This document shows, piece after piece, positions 8,493 to 16,688 of a stretch of 64,000 nt of DNA (position 1 is the first letter of the stretch; each line of letters begins with the position of its first letter). Source of the stretch: JADKCL01 sp031415375. GTDB taxonomy: Bacteria; Bacteroidota; Bacteroidia; J057; JADKCL01. The notes beneath the pieces were generated by a model, which saw nothing but the letters and a program-made list of their open reading frames with translations, did not search any database and was not told where the DNA came from. Location of the stretch: contig JANORP010000005.1 in the NCBI GenBank assembly GCA_031415375.1, positions 1-64,000 on the forward strand, given 5' to 3'. The position numbers and the translations under genes are program-made.

Positions 8493-8813
8493 GGGGTGGT
8501 TTTTCTGCGTGCATGCTCTGATTTTCGAATGCAAAGATAGTCGCACGAAGGCAGCTCGGCCATGAATCCCCACTTGCGGGCAGGATTTGCGTTTGAATCG
8601 CATGGATCGAGGTGTGGATGGTGGATCTCGGGGACAATTCGCAAGTGTCGGGAGCGACTTAGGCTTGCATCAGCCATCAATTTTCCAGCGCAGGCCATGA
8701 ATATTTTTCAAAAAATCGCTAAATTGCTCTATCTTAAGACTTTCAGGGTCCCCAAAGGTCTGCGGCTTGGGATCATGTCGTTGCAAGTTTTTCAAGAAAT
8801 CAAAATCCCCAAG
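8493..8813. other. Divergent intergenic region
   Basis: This region separates the repair operon (minus) from the beta-helix gene (plus) and should hold both promoters. The minus-strand -7 box is listed separately. In-frame starts for the beta-helix gene at 8562, 8697 and 8775 lie here, but none is followed at once by a signal peptide. Confidence 0.45.
8532..8539 (-). promoter_or_regulatory. -7 box for the ligase/HD-Pnk operon
   Basis: TATCTTTG on the minus strand matches the Bacteroidota -7 element and would start transcription about 30 bases ahead of the ligase ATG at 8492. The -33 position does not match TTTG well. Confidence 0.45.
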
Positions 8814-10637
8814 ATGCAGCTCCGAGTTTACATATTGCTTTTGCTTTTGCTTTGCGGCTTGTATAGCCCTGCGGTGATTCGATATGTGCGGGAGCTTCCG
8901 TTTGGTGCCGCCAATGGCACCTCATGGGCCAACGCAGTGGGTGCCACGAATTTGCAGGTAGCCATCAATCTTTCTGCCCTGGGGGATCAGGTTTGGGTCG
9001 CCGCGGGCACCTACCGCACGACGACGACGATCAACCGCAACATCGCCTTTGCGATGCGCAACGGTGTGGAGATTTATGGGAGCTTTCAAGCGACCGAAGT
9101 CATGCTCTCAGAGCGCTCACTTGCCAATGGCCCGACGAGCATCCTCACAGGCGAAATCGGCGTGGCTGGCAATGCCGACAACAGTTATCATGTGATTTCC
9201 AATCCCGCTGGACTCAACACTACCGCCATTTTGGATGGATTTGTGATCCGCGATGCCCATGATGATCGCTCGCCGACATTCACTATAGGCTTGGGAGGCG
9301 GCATCTACAATGCAGGTGGGGTGGCACCCAATTTTTGCAGCCCACAAATCCGCAATTGTGTGATCACCGACAATCGGGCACCTTTTGGAGCGGGTATTTT
9401 CAACAATGGCTACAACGGGGGTAACGCAAGCCCGATCCTGCTGAATTGCGTGATTGTGAACAATACCGCGACGATCGGTGGCGGCGGGCTCGACAATTTT
9501 GGTCTGGCAGGTACGTCGAGTCCTACGATCACCAATTGCCTGATCGCCAACAATGTTGCCTTCAGTCGCGCAGGTGGCATGTACTGCTGGGGCGGCAATG
9601 GCGGCAACGCCAATCCCACGGTCCTCAATTGTACATTTGCCAACAACCAGGCCCTCGACATCGTCGTCGGACCGCCAGGCGGCGGCGGTGGCGTAGTCGC
9701 CGACATTGAAAACGCACCCAGTGGCAGCTTCTCCGGCAATGCCAATCCCAATTTCAGGAATACGATCTTTTGGGGGAATACCACTGCTGGCACGGGCCCA
9801 CAATTTTTCCTCGTCGGCAGCGCATCGTTTACGGCAACTTATTCCGACATTGACTTGGCGGGTCAAAATGCCCCCCATGTCATTTCGGGCCTCGGCACTG
9901 GCAATGTGAATGCCGATCCAATGTTTGTAAACGCGGCAAGCGGCCCTGGAGTCGATAATTTTTGGATGACGGCAGATGATGGTTATGGCCTACAGCCGGG
10001 TTCGCCCTGCATCAACGCAGGGGATAATGCTGGCACAACAGCGACAGATTTGAAGCAAGAGGCACGCATCACGTCAGTGACCGTCGATATGGGCGCCTAC
10101 GAGACGGCTGCGCCGGTGTTGGCGACACATGACATCGGCTTTTGGGGAGAAGGTAATGGCGTGGAAAACGTCTTGCACTGGGCGGCTCCCAACCATTCAC
10201 AAACGTTACACTATATCATCGAGCGAGGTGATGACGGATTCACATTTTCGGAACTCGGGACACACGGGGTAGGTACACAATTAGGTCATAGGATCGATTA
10301 TACCTACATCGACCCGCAGCCAAGCCGGTCGATGCAATATTATCGATTGCAGCAAATTGAGCGAGATGGCAACCGTTCGGTCTCGGAGGTGATCCGTGTG
10401 GAAAATGCCTTGGCATTGCATTACCAAGCCTACCCAAACCCCACCACCGGATCGATTGCAATCAAGGGTTATCAGGGAGATGGACGCATTGATGTCATTG
10501 GCTTACAGGGCAATATTGTTCGCTCTCTGGCTGGGGGCAGTCCAACGCTCGACATCTCGGATTTGCCCGACGGCATCTATTGTTTGCTGATCAAAAAGGA
10601 TGCTTATTCTGAGTGCATTCGCGTGGTCAAACTATAA
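8814..10637 (+). CDS. Secreted right-handed beta-helix protein with T9SS sorting domain
   Basis: The protein has 607 aa from the ATG at 8814, which starts the hydrophobic signal (MQLRVYILLLLLLCGLYSP); 8775 is an alternative. Residues of about 30-460 form a parallel beta-helix of the PMP/choice-of-anchor Q kind: an opening NGTSWANAV motif, then repeated Asn/Gly-rich coils such as NNTATIGGGG, NNVAFSRAGG and NPTVLNCTFANN, closing with DMGAYE. A linker domain follows and then a T9SS C-terminal domain (AYPNPTTG to CIRVVKL). It should be exported to the cell surface, where such helices bind or cleave polysaccharides or act as adhesins; I see no catalytic signature to decide. Confidence 0.85.
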   Translation: MQLRVYILLLLLLCGLYSPAVIRYVRELPFGAANGTSWANAVGATNLQVAINLSALGDQVWVAAGTYRTTTTINRNIAFAMRNGVEIYGSFQATEVMLSERSLANGPTSILTGEIGVAGNADNSYHVISNPAGLNTTAILDGFVIRDAHDDRSPTFTIGLGGGIYNAGGVAPNFCSPQIRNCVITDNRAPFGAGIFNNGYNGGNASPILLNCVIVNNTATIGGGGLDNFGLAGTSSPTITNCLIANNVAFSRAGGMYCWGGNGGNANPTVLNCTFANNQALDIVVGPPGGGGGVVADIENAPSGSFSGNANPNFRNTIFWGNTTAGTGPQFFLVGSASFTATYSDIDLAGQNAPHVISGLGTGNVNADPMFVNAASGPGVDNFWMTADDGYGLQPGSPCINAGDNAGTTATDLKQEARITSVTVDMGAYETAAPVLATHDIGFWGEGNGVENVLHWAAPNHSQTLHYIIERGDDGFTFSELGTHGVGTQLGHRIDYTYIDPQPSRSMQYYRLQQIERDGNRSVSEVIRVENALALHYQAYPNPTTGSIAIKGYQGDGRIDVIGLQGNIVRSLAGGSPTLDISDLPDGIYCLLIKKDAYSECIRVVKL

Positions 10638-10653
10638 ACTTGGGGATGTAATC

Positions 10654-11211
10654 ATGAAACCGTTGCAAGGGGAATTGACCAGTATTTCTCTCAAAGACTT
10701 CGCGCTCACTGGCCATTTCGGCCCGGTGACTTTGGGCATGACCAAAGACGACTTGATCACGCTCCTGGGCGAGCCGGATGGCATCCAGGATTTTGGCGAC
10801 ACGGTGGACGTCCATTACAGTTGGTATGAATTTTTCTGCTTGGCAGAAAACGGGAAAATCATCGGCATCCAAAACGATCACCTGTGTGTGGCGCCGCTCG
10901 AAAGTCGCCGCAGGATGGTGGAAAACCATCGGCTAAATATTTGCTTTGAAAACGAGCGCTTCCTATTCGACCCGTGGTTTTTGAAGCCTGGAATAAATAT
11001 TTCCTATTTCCAAGTCATCGAATTGCTTCGGGCAGAAACCATTTCGTTTGAGGAGAGCTTCATCGACATTTCCGGCTGGCGAATTGTGTTTCCGAGTGGA
11101 GTGTACATCGATTTTGACTATGAAAGGCATTCCGAATTCAAGGACGATCCACCGATTGACAAGGCGCATTTGGTGGTGAATGCAATGCGGATGTTTGACT
11201 GGGGCATTTGA
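10654..11211 (+). CDS. Conserved hypothetical protein, cytoplasmic
   Basis: The protein has 185 aa from the ATG at 10654, 16 bases after the stop of the beta-helix gene; a longer start at 10600 would run into that gene and adds residues out of character. There is no signal peptide or membrane segment. Around residues 25-40 is a GPVTLGMTKDDLITLLGEPD segment of the helix-turn kind seen in BamE/SmpA-like folds and in some immunity-protein families. The rest is acidic with many aromatic residues (YSWYEFF, FLFDPWF). An immunity-type role is possible but is a guess. Confidence 0.6.
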   Translation: MKPLQGELTSISLKDFALTGHFGPVTLGMTKDDLITLLGEPDGIQDFGDTVDVHYSWYEFFCLAENGKIIGIQNDHLCVAPLESRRRMVENHRLNICFENERFLFDPWFLKPGINISYFQVIELLRAETISFEESFIDISGWRIVFPSGVYIDFDYERHSEFKDDPPIDKAHLVVNAMRMFDWGI

Positions 11212-11326
11212 TCGTCGCTTTCCAATCAACGGCACCATATTTCAGGACTGACCTTTTCACCTCCTGCTCCCGAGTGCATGGAAGACATGTTATCACAAGG
11301 TTTGTGAATTTTCGAAAAAGAGAATC

Positions 11327-11605
11327 TCATTGCCCCAATTTGTAGGAAAGCATTGAAACGATGTAAATTCCCTCATCGGTAGTCTCATAGACGATGTAGT
11401 GGTGGCTATTCAATTGCCAGCGGCGCTGTCCAGGCAAAGCTGCGGGTCTGCCTTTGGTGGGGTGATCGGCCAAATCTTCCGTAATTCGATAGATTCCTGC
11501 AAGATGGCGCTGAGCATACGCTTCTCCGTATTTTTCGAGAAGGAAGTCAAAAACATTCCTCAGAATGGCCCTCGACCCGATGGACCACGTTACCTGCTTC
11601 CCCAT
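11327..11605 (-). CDS. RelE/ParE-family toxin
   Basis: The 92-aa protein has the ParE/RelE layout: two N-terminal helices (ILRNVFDFLLEKYGEAYAQR), then a beta-sheet core with GRPAALPGQRRW, HHYIVYE and the final strand GIYIVSML. Such toxins poison gyrase (ParE) or cleave ribosome-bound mRNA (RelE); the sequence is closer to ParE, but the activity cannot be fixed by eye. The gene overlaps the end of its probable antitoxin gene upstream by 16 bases, which is the usual antitoxin-toxin order and coupling. Confidence 0.82.
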   Translation of the reverse strand: MGKQVTWSIGSRAILRNVFDFLLEKYGEAYAQRHLAGIYRITEDLADHPTKGRPAALPGQRRWQLNSHHYIVYETTDEGIYIVSMLSYKLGQ

Positions 11606-11841
11606 GTCTTCGACTCCTCCATCAAATCTTTTTGGGAAATCACCCTCCCTGCTGCGATATCTGCGCGACCACGTTCGATCGAGGCCTTGTCCTCTTCATC
11701 GAGGCTCGCATACCAGTCTTCACCACTCGCCGCATTGAGCAGGAGCGCATGGATCTCAGCGAGCAATGCTTGATCCTGGGTGGCCATCAGCAACCGCGTG
11801 ACACCCACCTTGATGTCGGAGATACTTTCTGCTACTTTCAT
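11590..11841 (-). CDS. Probable antitoxin of the ParE/RelE module
   Basis: A small helical, acidic protein of 83 aa from the ATG at 11841 (a start at 11877 adds 12 residues). The C-terminal part, EEDKASIERGRADIAAGRVISQKDLMEE, has the pattern of addiction-module antitoxins in which a C-terminal helix followed by an extended tail wraps the toxin. The N-terminal half (ISDIKVGVTRLLMATQDQALLAEIHALL) may serve in DNA binding or dimerisation. Assignment rests on size, composition and overlap with the toxin gene. Confidence 0.72.
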   Translation of the reverse strand: MKVAESISDIKVGVTRLLMATQDQALLAEIHALLLNAASGEDWYASLDEEDKASIERGRADIAAGRVISQKDLMEESKTWGSR

Positions 11842-12057
11842 AAGGGTAAATATGTTGATTTTGCGCATAAGTTGCAAGTGTTTTGTGAGGGCTAAGCTGG
11901 CTTTCGCAACGCTTCCGACACCCTATGGCAATACCAATGCCAATGAAGATTTGAGCGAGGCTGCGAAATTCTTTTTTGTGAAGCCCGCCGAGCTCCTAGC
12001 CAAATGTCCTCTGCGCCATGCTTTCCTCACAAAAGCCGTAGCCGATTGGAAAAAATA

Positions 12058-12708
12058 ATGGTAAATTTAAACGTGCGGGGAATTGCATTCTATTGCGGCT
12101 GTTGTGTGATGTTGATGCTCACCACGCATTGCACAGGCACTGCCAATCCCAATTCCTCCATTGCTTCTCACTCGACCTCCATTCCAATGACCACCAAGTC
12201 CTCCATCACCCAAATCCCTGCCCTCGCACAATGGTATGCGCGCCTCGGCCTATCCATCGAGGCGACCATAGCGCTGTTGCAGCCTGCAGAAGCGCAAATT
12301 CTCCAAAATGCAGAATACGAGCGTCTGAAAGGTCTGACGCGTGTCTCGGCACCTGCTAGTGATCCGGCCATTTATTATTTGCATCATGGCAGCGTTGCCT
12401 TGATCGTGATCGAAGACCTCAAGGTAATGTCCTTGCTCCAAGAGGACGAATTGCTCCACATCTTGGGGGCACCCTCAGCAGCTCAGGAAATGGCTTCGCA
12501 GATCGGCAAACAAGCCACTCACTTTGCCTATCCCGAGGATGGGATTGCATTTTCCGTGATGGATGGGCAGGCTGTGCTGGTGGAACTGTTTGCGCCGATT
12601 TCAATGGCTGCCTACTTGGATAGCATTTATCAGAAACCAGCCCCAGACCGCTGTAAGCACGCTTCAAATCCAAAAGAAGCCTTTCTCACGATGGCGCAAC
12701 CTGAATGA
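12058..12708 (+). CDS. Putative lipoprotein, function unknown
   Basis: The protein has 216 aa from the ATG at 12058, chosen because it begins a signal sequence with a lipobox-like Cys (MLMLTTHC, Cys about 27). A start at 12004 would put 18 unrelated residues in front. The mature part begins Ser/Thr-rich (a spacer) and continues as a mixed fold with a LLHILGAPSAA segment that again resembles the 'L..lGxP' helix of BamE-like proteins. No catalytic motif was seen. It is convergent with the next gene on the minus strand. Confidence 0.6.
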   Translation: MVNLNVRGIAFYCGCCVMLMLTTHCTGTANPNSSIASHSTSIPMTTKSSITQIPALAQWYARLGLSIEATIALLQPAEAQILQNAEYERLKGLTRVSAPASDPAIYYLHHGSVALIVIEDLKVMSLLQEDELLHILGAPSAAQEMASQIGKQATHFAYPEDGIAFSVMDGQAVLVELFAPISMAAYLDSIYQKPAPDRCKHASNPKEAFLTMAQPE

Positions 12709-12737
12709 CGAGCGGCACCCTCAAGGCGATATTCCTT

Positions 12738-14138
12738 TCATTCACCCAGCTTCTCCCGCAGCCAATCTGCATCTGCGATCTGTCTTGTCGCCTCAAAATC
12801 GGCGCGGATCTTGAGGCGGCGCTTGTGGTCACCGTAGCGCACACGACTGAGTTTTTTCACAAAAAGAATGAGGTTGAGGTAATTGGTGCGGTGACCCTCT
12901 GAGATGAGTTTGTTGCGCCTGAGAAAGGTGCGAAAACTCTCGATCAAGCTGTCCAAGGCCTCGATCTCATGCAGCTCATAGTAGATTTTGAGGAGCATGA
13001 CCTTGGCGTCGAGGTTGTAGAATACGTCCTCGTATTCCAATTTTTGCAGGAGCTTGAGAACCTCGCTGTAGTGCTTTTTGTAAAAATGCAGCTTGGCGAG
13101 GTTGTAGGTAAATGCATTCTCGCGGTGCTCTGCGGGGATCTTGCCTTGGTAGCTGCGGATGAATTCCTCGACCCAATCGAACTCTGAGAGGCGCAGGCCA
13201 GCGACGACGATGTTTTTGTAGTCCCAAGGGCTCAGGCTGTCGCCCTCGAGCAAGACATGCCGCTCAAGGGACTCTTGGTAAAGGCTGAAGATTTCGCGCA
13301 AAAATTCGCCATCGCCCGCATTGATGCGGCCGATGCAGTGGTTCATGGCAAATGCATAGAGGTGGCGGGCCTCATCGCGCGTGAAGGCAAGGGCAAATTG
13401 GGACAGCATTTTCCTGAGGACGGGGTATTGGCTGAGGTCGTCGGGCCTGCTCAACATCTGGTAAATCCCGAAATAGATCAAAATCGCAGGGTCATCGGCG
13501 TAGAGGCTGGTCGGCAACTGCTTCAAGAGGCCCTCCAAGAAGGGGTCTTGAAACTCGCCACCCATGACGTTGCGGTTGTTGAGCAGGGTGCAGGCGTATT
13601 TGAGTTTGTTGAACAGGTAAAAGCGATCGAGGCTGGCGACGGAGGCGTCGAGGTTGGTGACGCCGCTACGGTTGGCACTGCGCTCGAGCCAAGCATTGCG
13701 CTCAGATTGCAGCAGGTAGGCATCGAGTAGGGTGCTGGAATTGAGCAGGGGCGAACGCGGCTGTGTGGCACGATCGCTTTTGCGAAAAAAAAACTCGTAG
13801 AGACCGCTGGCTTCGCGCTCACGCAAGGCTTTGAGTAGCTGCACTTGCTGCTGCGCCTCAGATTGGGCAAATTGCTCCAAGGTGAGAAACTGACCTACGA
13901 GCGCGAGCAGCTCAGACATGAGCCGACGAAAGGCGAGGTCTTCGTAGGCCCTCAAGGGAAACAAGGCCCGCCATAGTGCCTGCTTTTCCCGCCCTTGGCC
14001 GCCATGGAGCAGCAGCTCTGTGAATTGCACCAAGGTGACATTGGCGTTGTGGTAAGGCGAAGCCACAAATTTGAGCAGTCGCGCTGCTGCTTTGTGGTCT
14101 AGCAAGGCCAATATTTCACTGAGCTTGGAATCTTTCAT
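12738..14138 (-). CDS. Conserved alpha-helical hypothetical protein
   Basis: The 466-aa soluble protein has no signal peptide and is made almost wholly of helices with repeating Leu/Ala/Tyr patterns, as in TPR-like or other alpha-solenoid proteins (for example NAFTYNLAKLHFYKKHYSEVLKLL around residue 340). It opens MKDSKLSEILALLD and ends with a basic stretch before GE. I cannot assign a function; a scaffold or protein-binding role is the most the sequence supports. It is divergent from the T9SS gene at 14374. Confidence 0.7.
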   Translation of the reverse strand: MKDSKLSEILALLDHKAAARLLKFVASPYHNANVTLVQFTELLLHGGQGREKQALWRALFPLRAYEDLAFRRLMSELLALVGQFLTLEQFAQSEAQQQVQLLKALREREASGLYEFFFRKSDRATQPRSPLLNSSTLLDAYLLQSERNAWLERSANRSGVTNLDASVASLDRFYLFNKLKYACTLLNNRNVMGGEFQDPFLEGLLKQLPTSLYADDPAILIYFGIYQMLSRPDDLSQYPVLRKMLSQFALAFTRDEARHLYAFAMNHCIGRINAGDGEFLREIFSLYQESLERHVLLEGDSLSPWDYKNIVVAGLRLSEFDWVEEFIRSYQGKIPAEHRENAFTYNLAKLHFYKKHYSEVLKLLQKLEYEDVFYNLDAKVMLLKIYYELHEIEALDSLIESFRTFLRRNKLISEGHRTNYLNLILFVKKLSRVRYGDHKRRLKIRADFEATRQIADADWLREKLGE

Positions 14139-14373
14139 TCCGACAAATTACCAATTCTCGCCCGCATATTCATTACCAAACCTCCAAAAATAAATTTCCA
14201 TGCCCAATTCAGAAGAAAATAGATTCCGACAAATCATCCAAAATGTACTTTTTCACCCTTCTTGTACTGCCCATATTTGTACTGTGCCAAAGCCACTAAT
14301 GGTTTTTGCCCAACAGGATATGCGTATCAACACTGAAAATATCTTTTTGAAGTCTCTGTCTTACAAAAATCTC

Positions 14374-16590
14374 ATGCGTGACAAAATCTACCTTGTTTTG
14401 CTCTTTGCGTTTGTCTTCGTCGGCAGCAGCACCTTGCTGGCCAGCCACTTGACGGGCTCGACGATTACCTACGAATGTTTGGGTGGCAGCATCTACCGTG
14501 TACATTTGCACCAATATGCCGACTGCCAAGGAATTGCACCGACAGCACCTGCTTCGTTTGGCGTCGTAGGCACCGTCCCTGGTTGCACGGCACCAACGGC
14601 GACAGCCTGGACACTTTTGAGTTCCAACGAGGTCACCTACCTTGCTACGCAATTTGGCACCCAATGTGGCCCTGGTCCTTACCCAGGCGTGAGAGACTAC
14701 CACTTCATCCGCGACTACAACTTCAGCGCGGTCAATTGCAGCAAATACAAACTCACCTGGACCTCCTGCTGTCGCAATGGTAGCAACAACAGCATTGCCA
14801 ATGCCTCGGCAGTGGGCATGACCGTGGTCACCGACACGATCGACCTGAACTTGCCAGGCTGCAACAGCTCGCCCGTATGGCACAATGCGCCCCCCAGGCT
14901 TGCGACTGCGCAACATGCCAACTATTTTGATCTGGGTGCCACCGATGCCGACGGCGATTCACTTGTCTATAACTTTGCCTATCCCCTCGATGGCAATGGC
15001 AATCCTGTAGCTTACAATTTTGGTTATGGCCTTGCGAATCCACTAGGCAACAACTGGCAAGCACGCCTCGACCCAGAAACCGGCCTTTTGAGCCTGATTC
15101 CAACGGGATCTCCTGTGACCGCCACGATCGCCATCCGCGTGATTGAATATCGCAATGGCGTAAGGATCGGCAGTGTGCTCAGGGATTTTGAGATCCTAGG
15201 CTTGCAAGCCCTTCCTGGATCCTCCAATCTACCTACTATTTCAGGGCCATTCAATCTCACGGGAGCGGTCATCGTCGGCAACGAAATCTTTGTGCAACCT
15301 GGTGGTAGCGTATGCATGGATTTCAGCGCCAGCGATGCCGACCCCGGATTGGCGACGCAGCTGAGCTGGATGAGCGACCTCAACGGTGCCACGCTCACCG
15401 ATACCTTTGGCAATGGTCCCGATACCGTATTGGCTGTCGGGCCATGGGTGAGGGTCTGCTGGACGGCCCCATTGGCCCTCACCATCGATACCCTCACCAT
15501 CACGGCCATTGACACCGCCCTACAACTCAACAACATGGTCGTGGCACAGTACGCCTTCAGGGTGATCGATACCGTCCTCGTGTGGCCGGGCGATGCCGAC
15601 AACAATTTGATTGCAGACGTCTTTGACCTGCTGCCGATCGGCTTGGCCTTTGGCAGCACCGGGACGCTACGCCCAGCAGCCAGCAATACATGGGTAGGAC
15701 AGTCATCGACTCCATGGCTCGATACCATCCCTGGTGGCTTGGATAAGAAATTCATTGACTGCGACGGCAATGGCCTCATCGACAACGACGACACCCTCGC
15801 CATCACCCTCAACTATGGCCTCACGCACACCAAGGGCAATATCCCAGTGGCTCGTGGCGCTGCCGTCGATCCAGTGTTTAAGCTCATTCTCCCCAGTAGC
15901 GCTAATGTCGGCGACACCATCTGGGCCCCGATCATGCTGGGAGATGCCACTGTGAATGCAAACGATGTCTATGGCTACGCCTTCAGGTTGCACTACGATG
16001 CCTCCCTGATCGATAGCAGCTCCTTCTGGATCGATTTTGACAACAGTTGGGTCGCCGTGGGCGGCAATGCGATCGACATGTCGCGCAATCATCCCACCCT
16101 CAACCTCTGTGATGCGGCCCAAGTGCGCACCACTCAGACCACCGTCTCTGGCATGGGGCAGGTAGGCCGCGCACACTTTGTGATCATCGACAACATCGAT
16201 GGCAAGCGTGCTGCGGTCGATTCGGCCACGCTCCACATCGACTTCATCGACGTGCGTGTGATCGGGCTCAATGGCGAGACAATCACTGTCGATGCCTTGT
16301 CTGACTCCATGACCGTCTATCAAAGCTCGGTGGATTTTTCACACCCAGCGCCAGCCGCCACGATCGAATTGTATCCCAATCCAGCACATGACCGCGTCAC
16401 CGTCAAAGTGCTAGGGCAAGACATCGAGCAGGTCGAGGTGCTGAACCTTCAAGGCCAATTGCTGATGAGCAAGCCTGCACAACAAAGCCACCGCATGACA
16501 CTCGACATGCGTGACCTCGCCCAAGGCATGTATTTCGTGCGCGTGAAAACACAAGGTAACTGGACCGTTCAAAGAATTATTCTCGAGTAA
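14374..16590 (+). CDS. Large T9SS-sorted surface protein with dockerin-like calcium loops
   Basis: The protein has 738 aa from the ATG at 14374, which starts the signal peptide (MRDKIYLVLLFAFVFVG, cleavage near LLASH); the more upstream start at 14200 adds 58 residues. The N-terminal region is Cys-rich (YECLGGS, TSCCRNGS) and is followed by cadherin- or PKD-like beta domains (DLGATDADGDSL, DFSASDADPG). Around residues 405-480 two Asp/Asn-rich EF-hand-like loops (GDADNNLIADVFDLL and DCDGNGLIDNDDTL) form a dockerin-like calcium module. It ends with a T9SS domain (ELYPNPAHDR to QRIILE). It is likely an extracellular adhesin or part of a surface assembly. Confidence 0.82.
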   Translation: MRDKIYLVLLFAFVFVGSSTLLASHLTGSTITYECLGGSIYRVHLHQYADCQGIAPTAPASFGVVGTVPGCTAPTATAWTLLSSNEVTYLATQFGTQCGPGPYPGVRDYHFIRDYNFSAVNCSKYKLTWTSCCRNGSNNSIANASAVGMTVVTDTIDLNLPGCNSSPVWHNAPPRLATAQHANYFDLGATDADGDSLVYNFAYPLDGNGNPVAYNFGYGLANPLGNNWQARLDPETGLLSLIPTGSPVTATIAIRVIEYRNGVRIGSVLRDFEILGLQALPGSSNLPTISGPFNLTGAVIVGNEIFVQPGGSVCMDFSASDADPGLATQLSWMSDLNGATLTDTFGNGPDTVLAVGPWVRVCWTAPLALTIDTLTITAIDTALQLNNMVVAQYAFRVIDTVLVWPGDADNNLIADVFDLLPIGLAFGSTGTLRPAASNTWVGQSSTPWLDTIPGGLDKKFIDCDGNGLIDNDDTLAITLNYGLTHTKGNIPVARGAAVDPVFKLILPSSANVGDTIWAPIMLGDATVNANDVYGYAFRLHYDASLIDSSSFWIDFDNSWVAVGGNAIDMSRNHPTLNLCDAAQVRTTQTTVSGMGQVGRAHFVIIDNIDGKRAAVDSATLHIDFIDVRVIGLNGETITVDALSDSMTVYQSSVDFSHPAPAATIELYPNPAHDRVTVKVLGQDIEQVEVLNLQGQLLMSKPAQQSHRMTLDMRDLAQGMYFVRVKTQGNWTVQRIILE

Positions 16591-16629
16591 GCAAAGGGGT
16601 AATGCGCGGAATATTGTTTTCCAATTTCT

Positions 16630-16660
16630 AAAAAATGTCGGCTCTAATGCCGGCATTTTT
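16630..16660 (+). terminator. Rho-independent terminator after the 14374-16590 gene
   Basis: AAAAATG(t)CGGC, loop TCTAAT, GCCGGCATTTTT gives a stem with one mismatch followed by T-rich sequence (GTTTTTG), 40 bases past the stop codon. Confidence 0.8.
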
Positions 16661-16688
16661 GTTTTTGAGGGGGGATCAACAACAAAGA

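Noticed and set aside
9117..9878. Long minus-strand frame opposite the beta-helix gene
   Set aside because: Shadow of Gly/Asn-rich repeats; composition not that of a protein.
13257..13730. Plus-strand frame within the helical hypothetical gene
   Set aside because: Shadow frame; the minus-strand 466-aa protein has coherent helical patterns and is the real gene.
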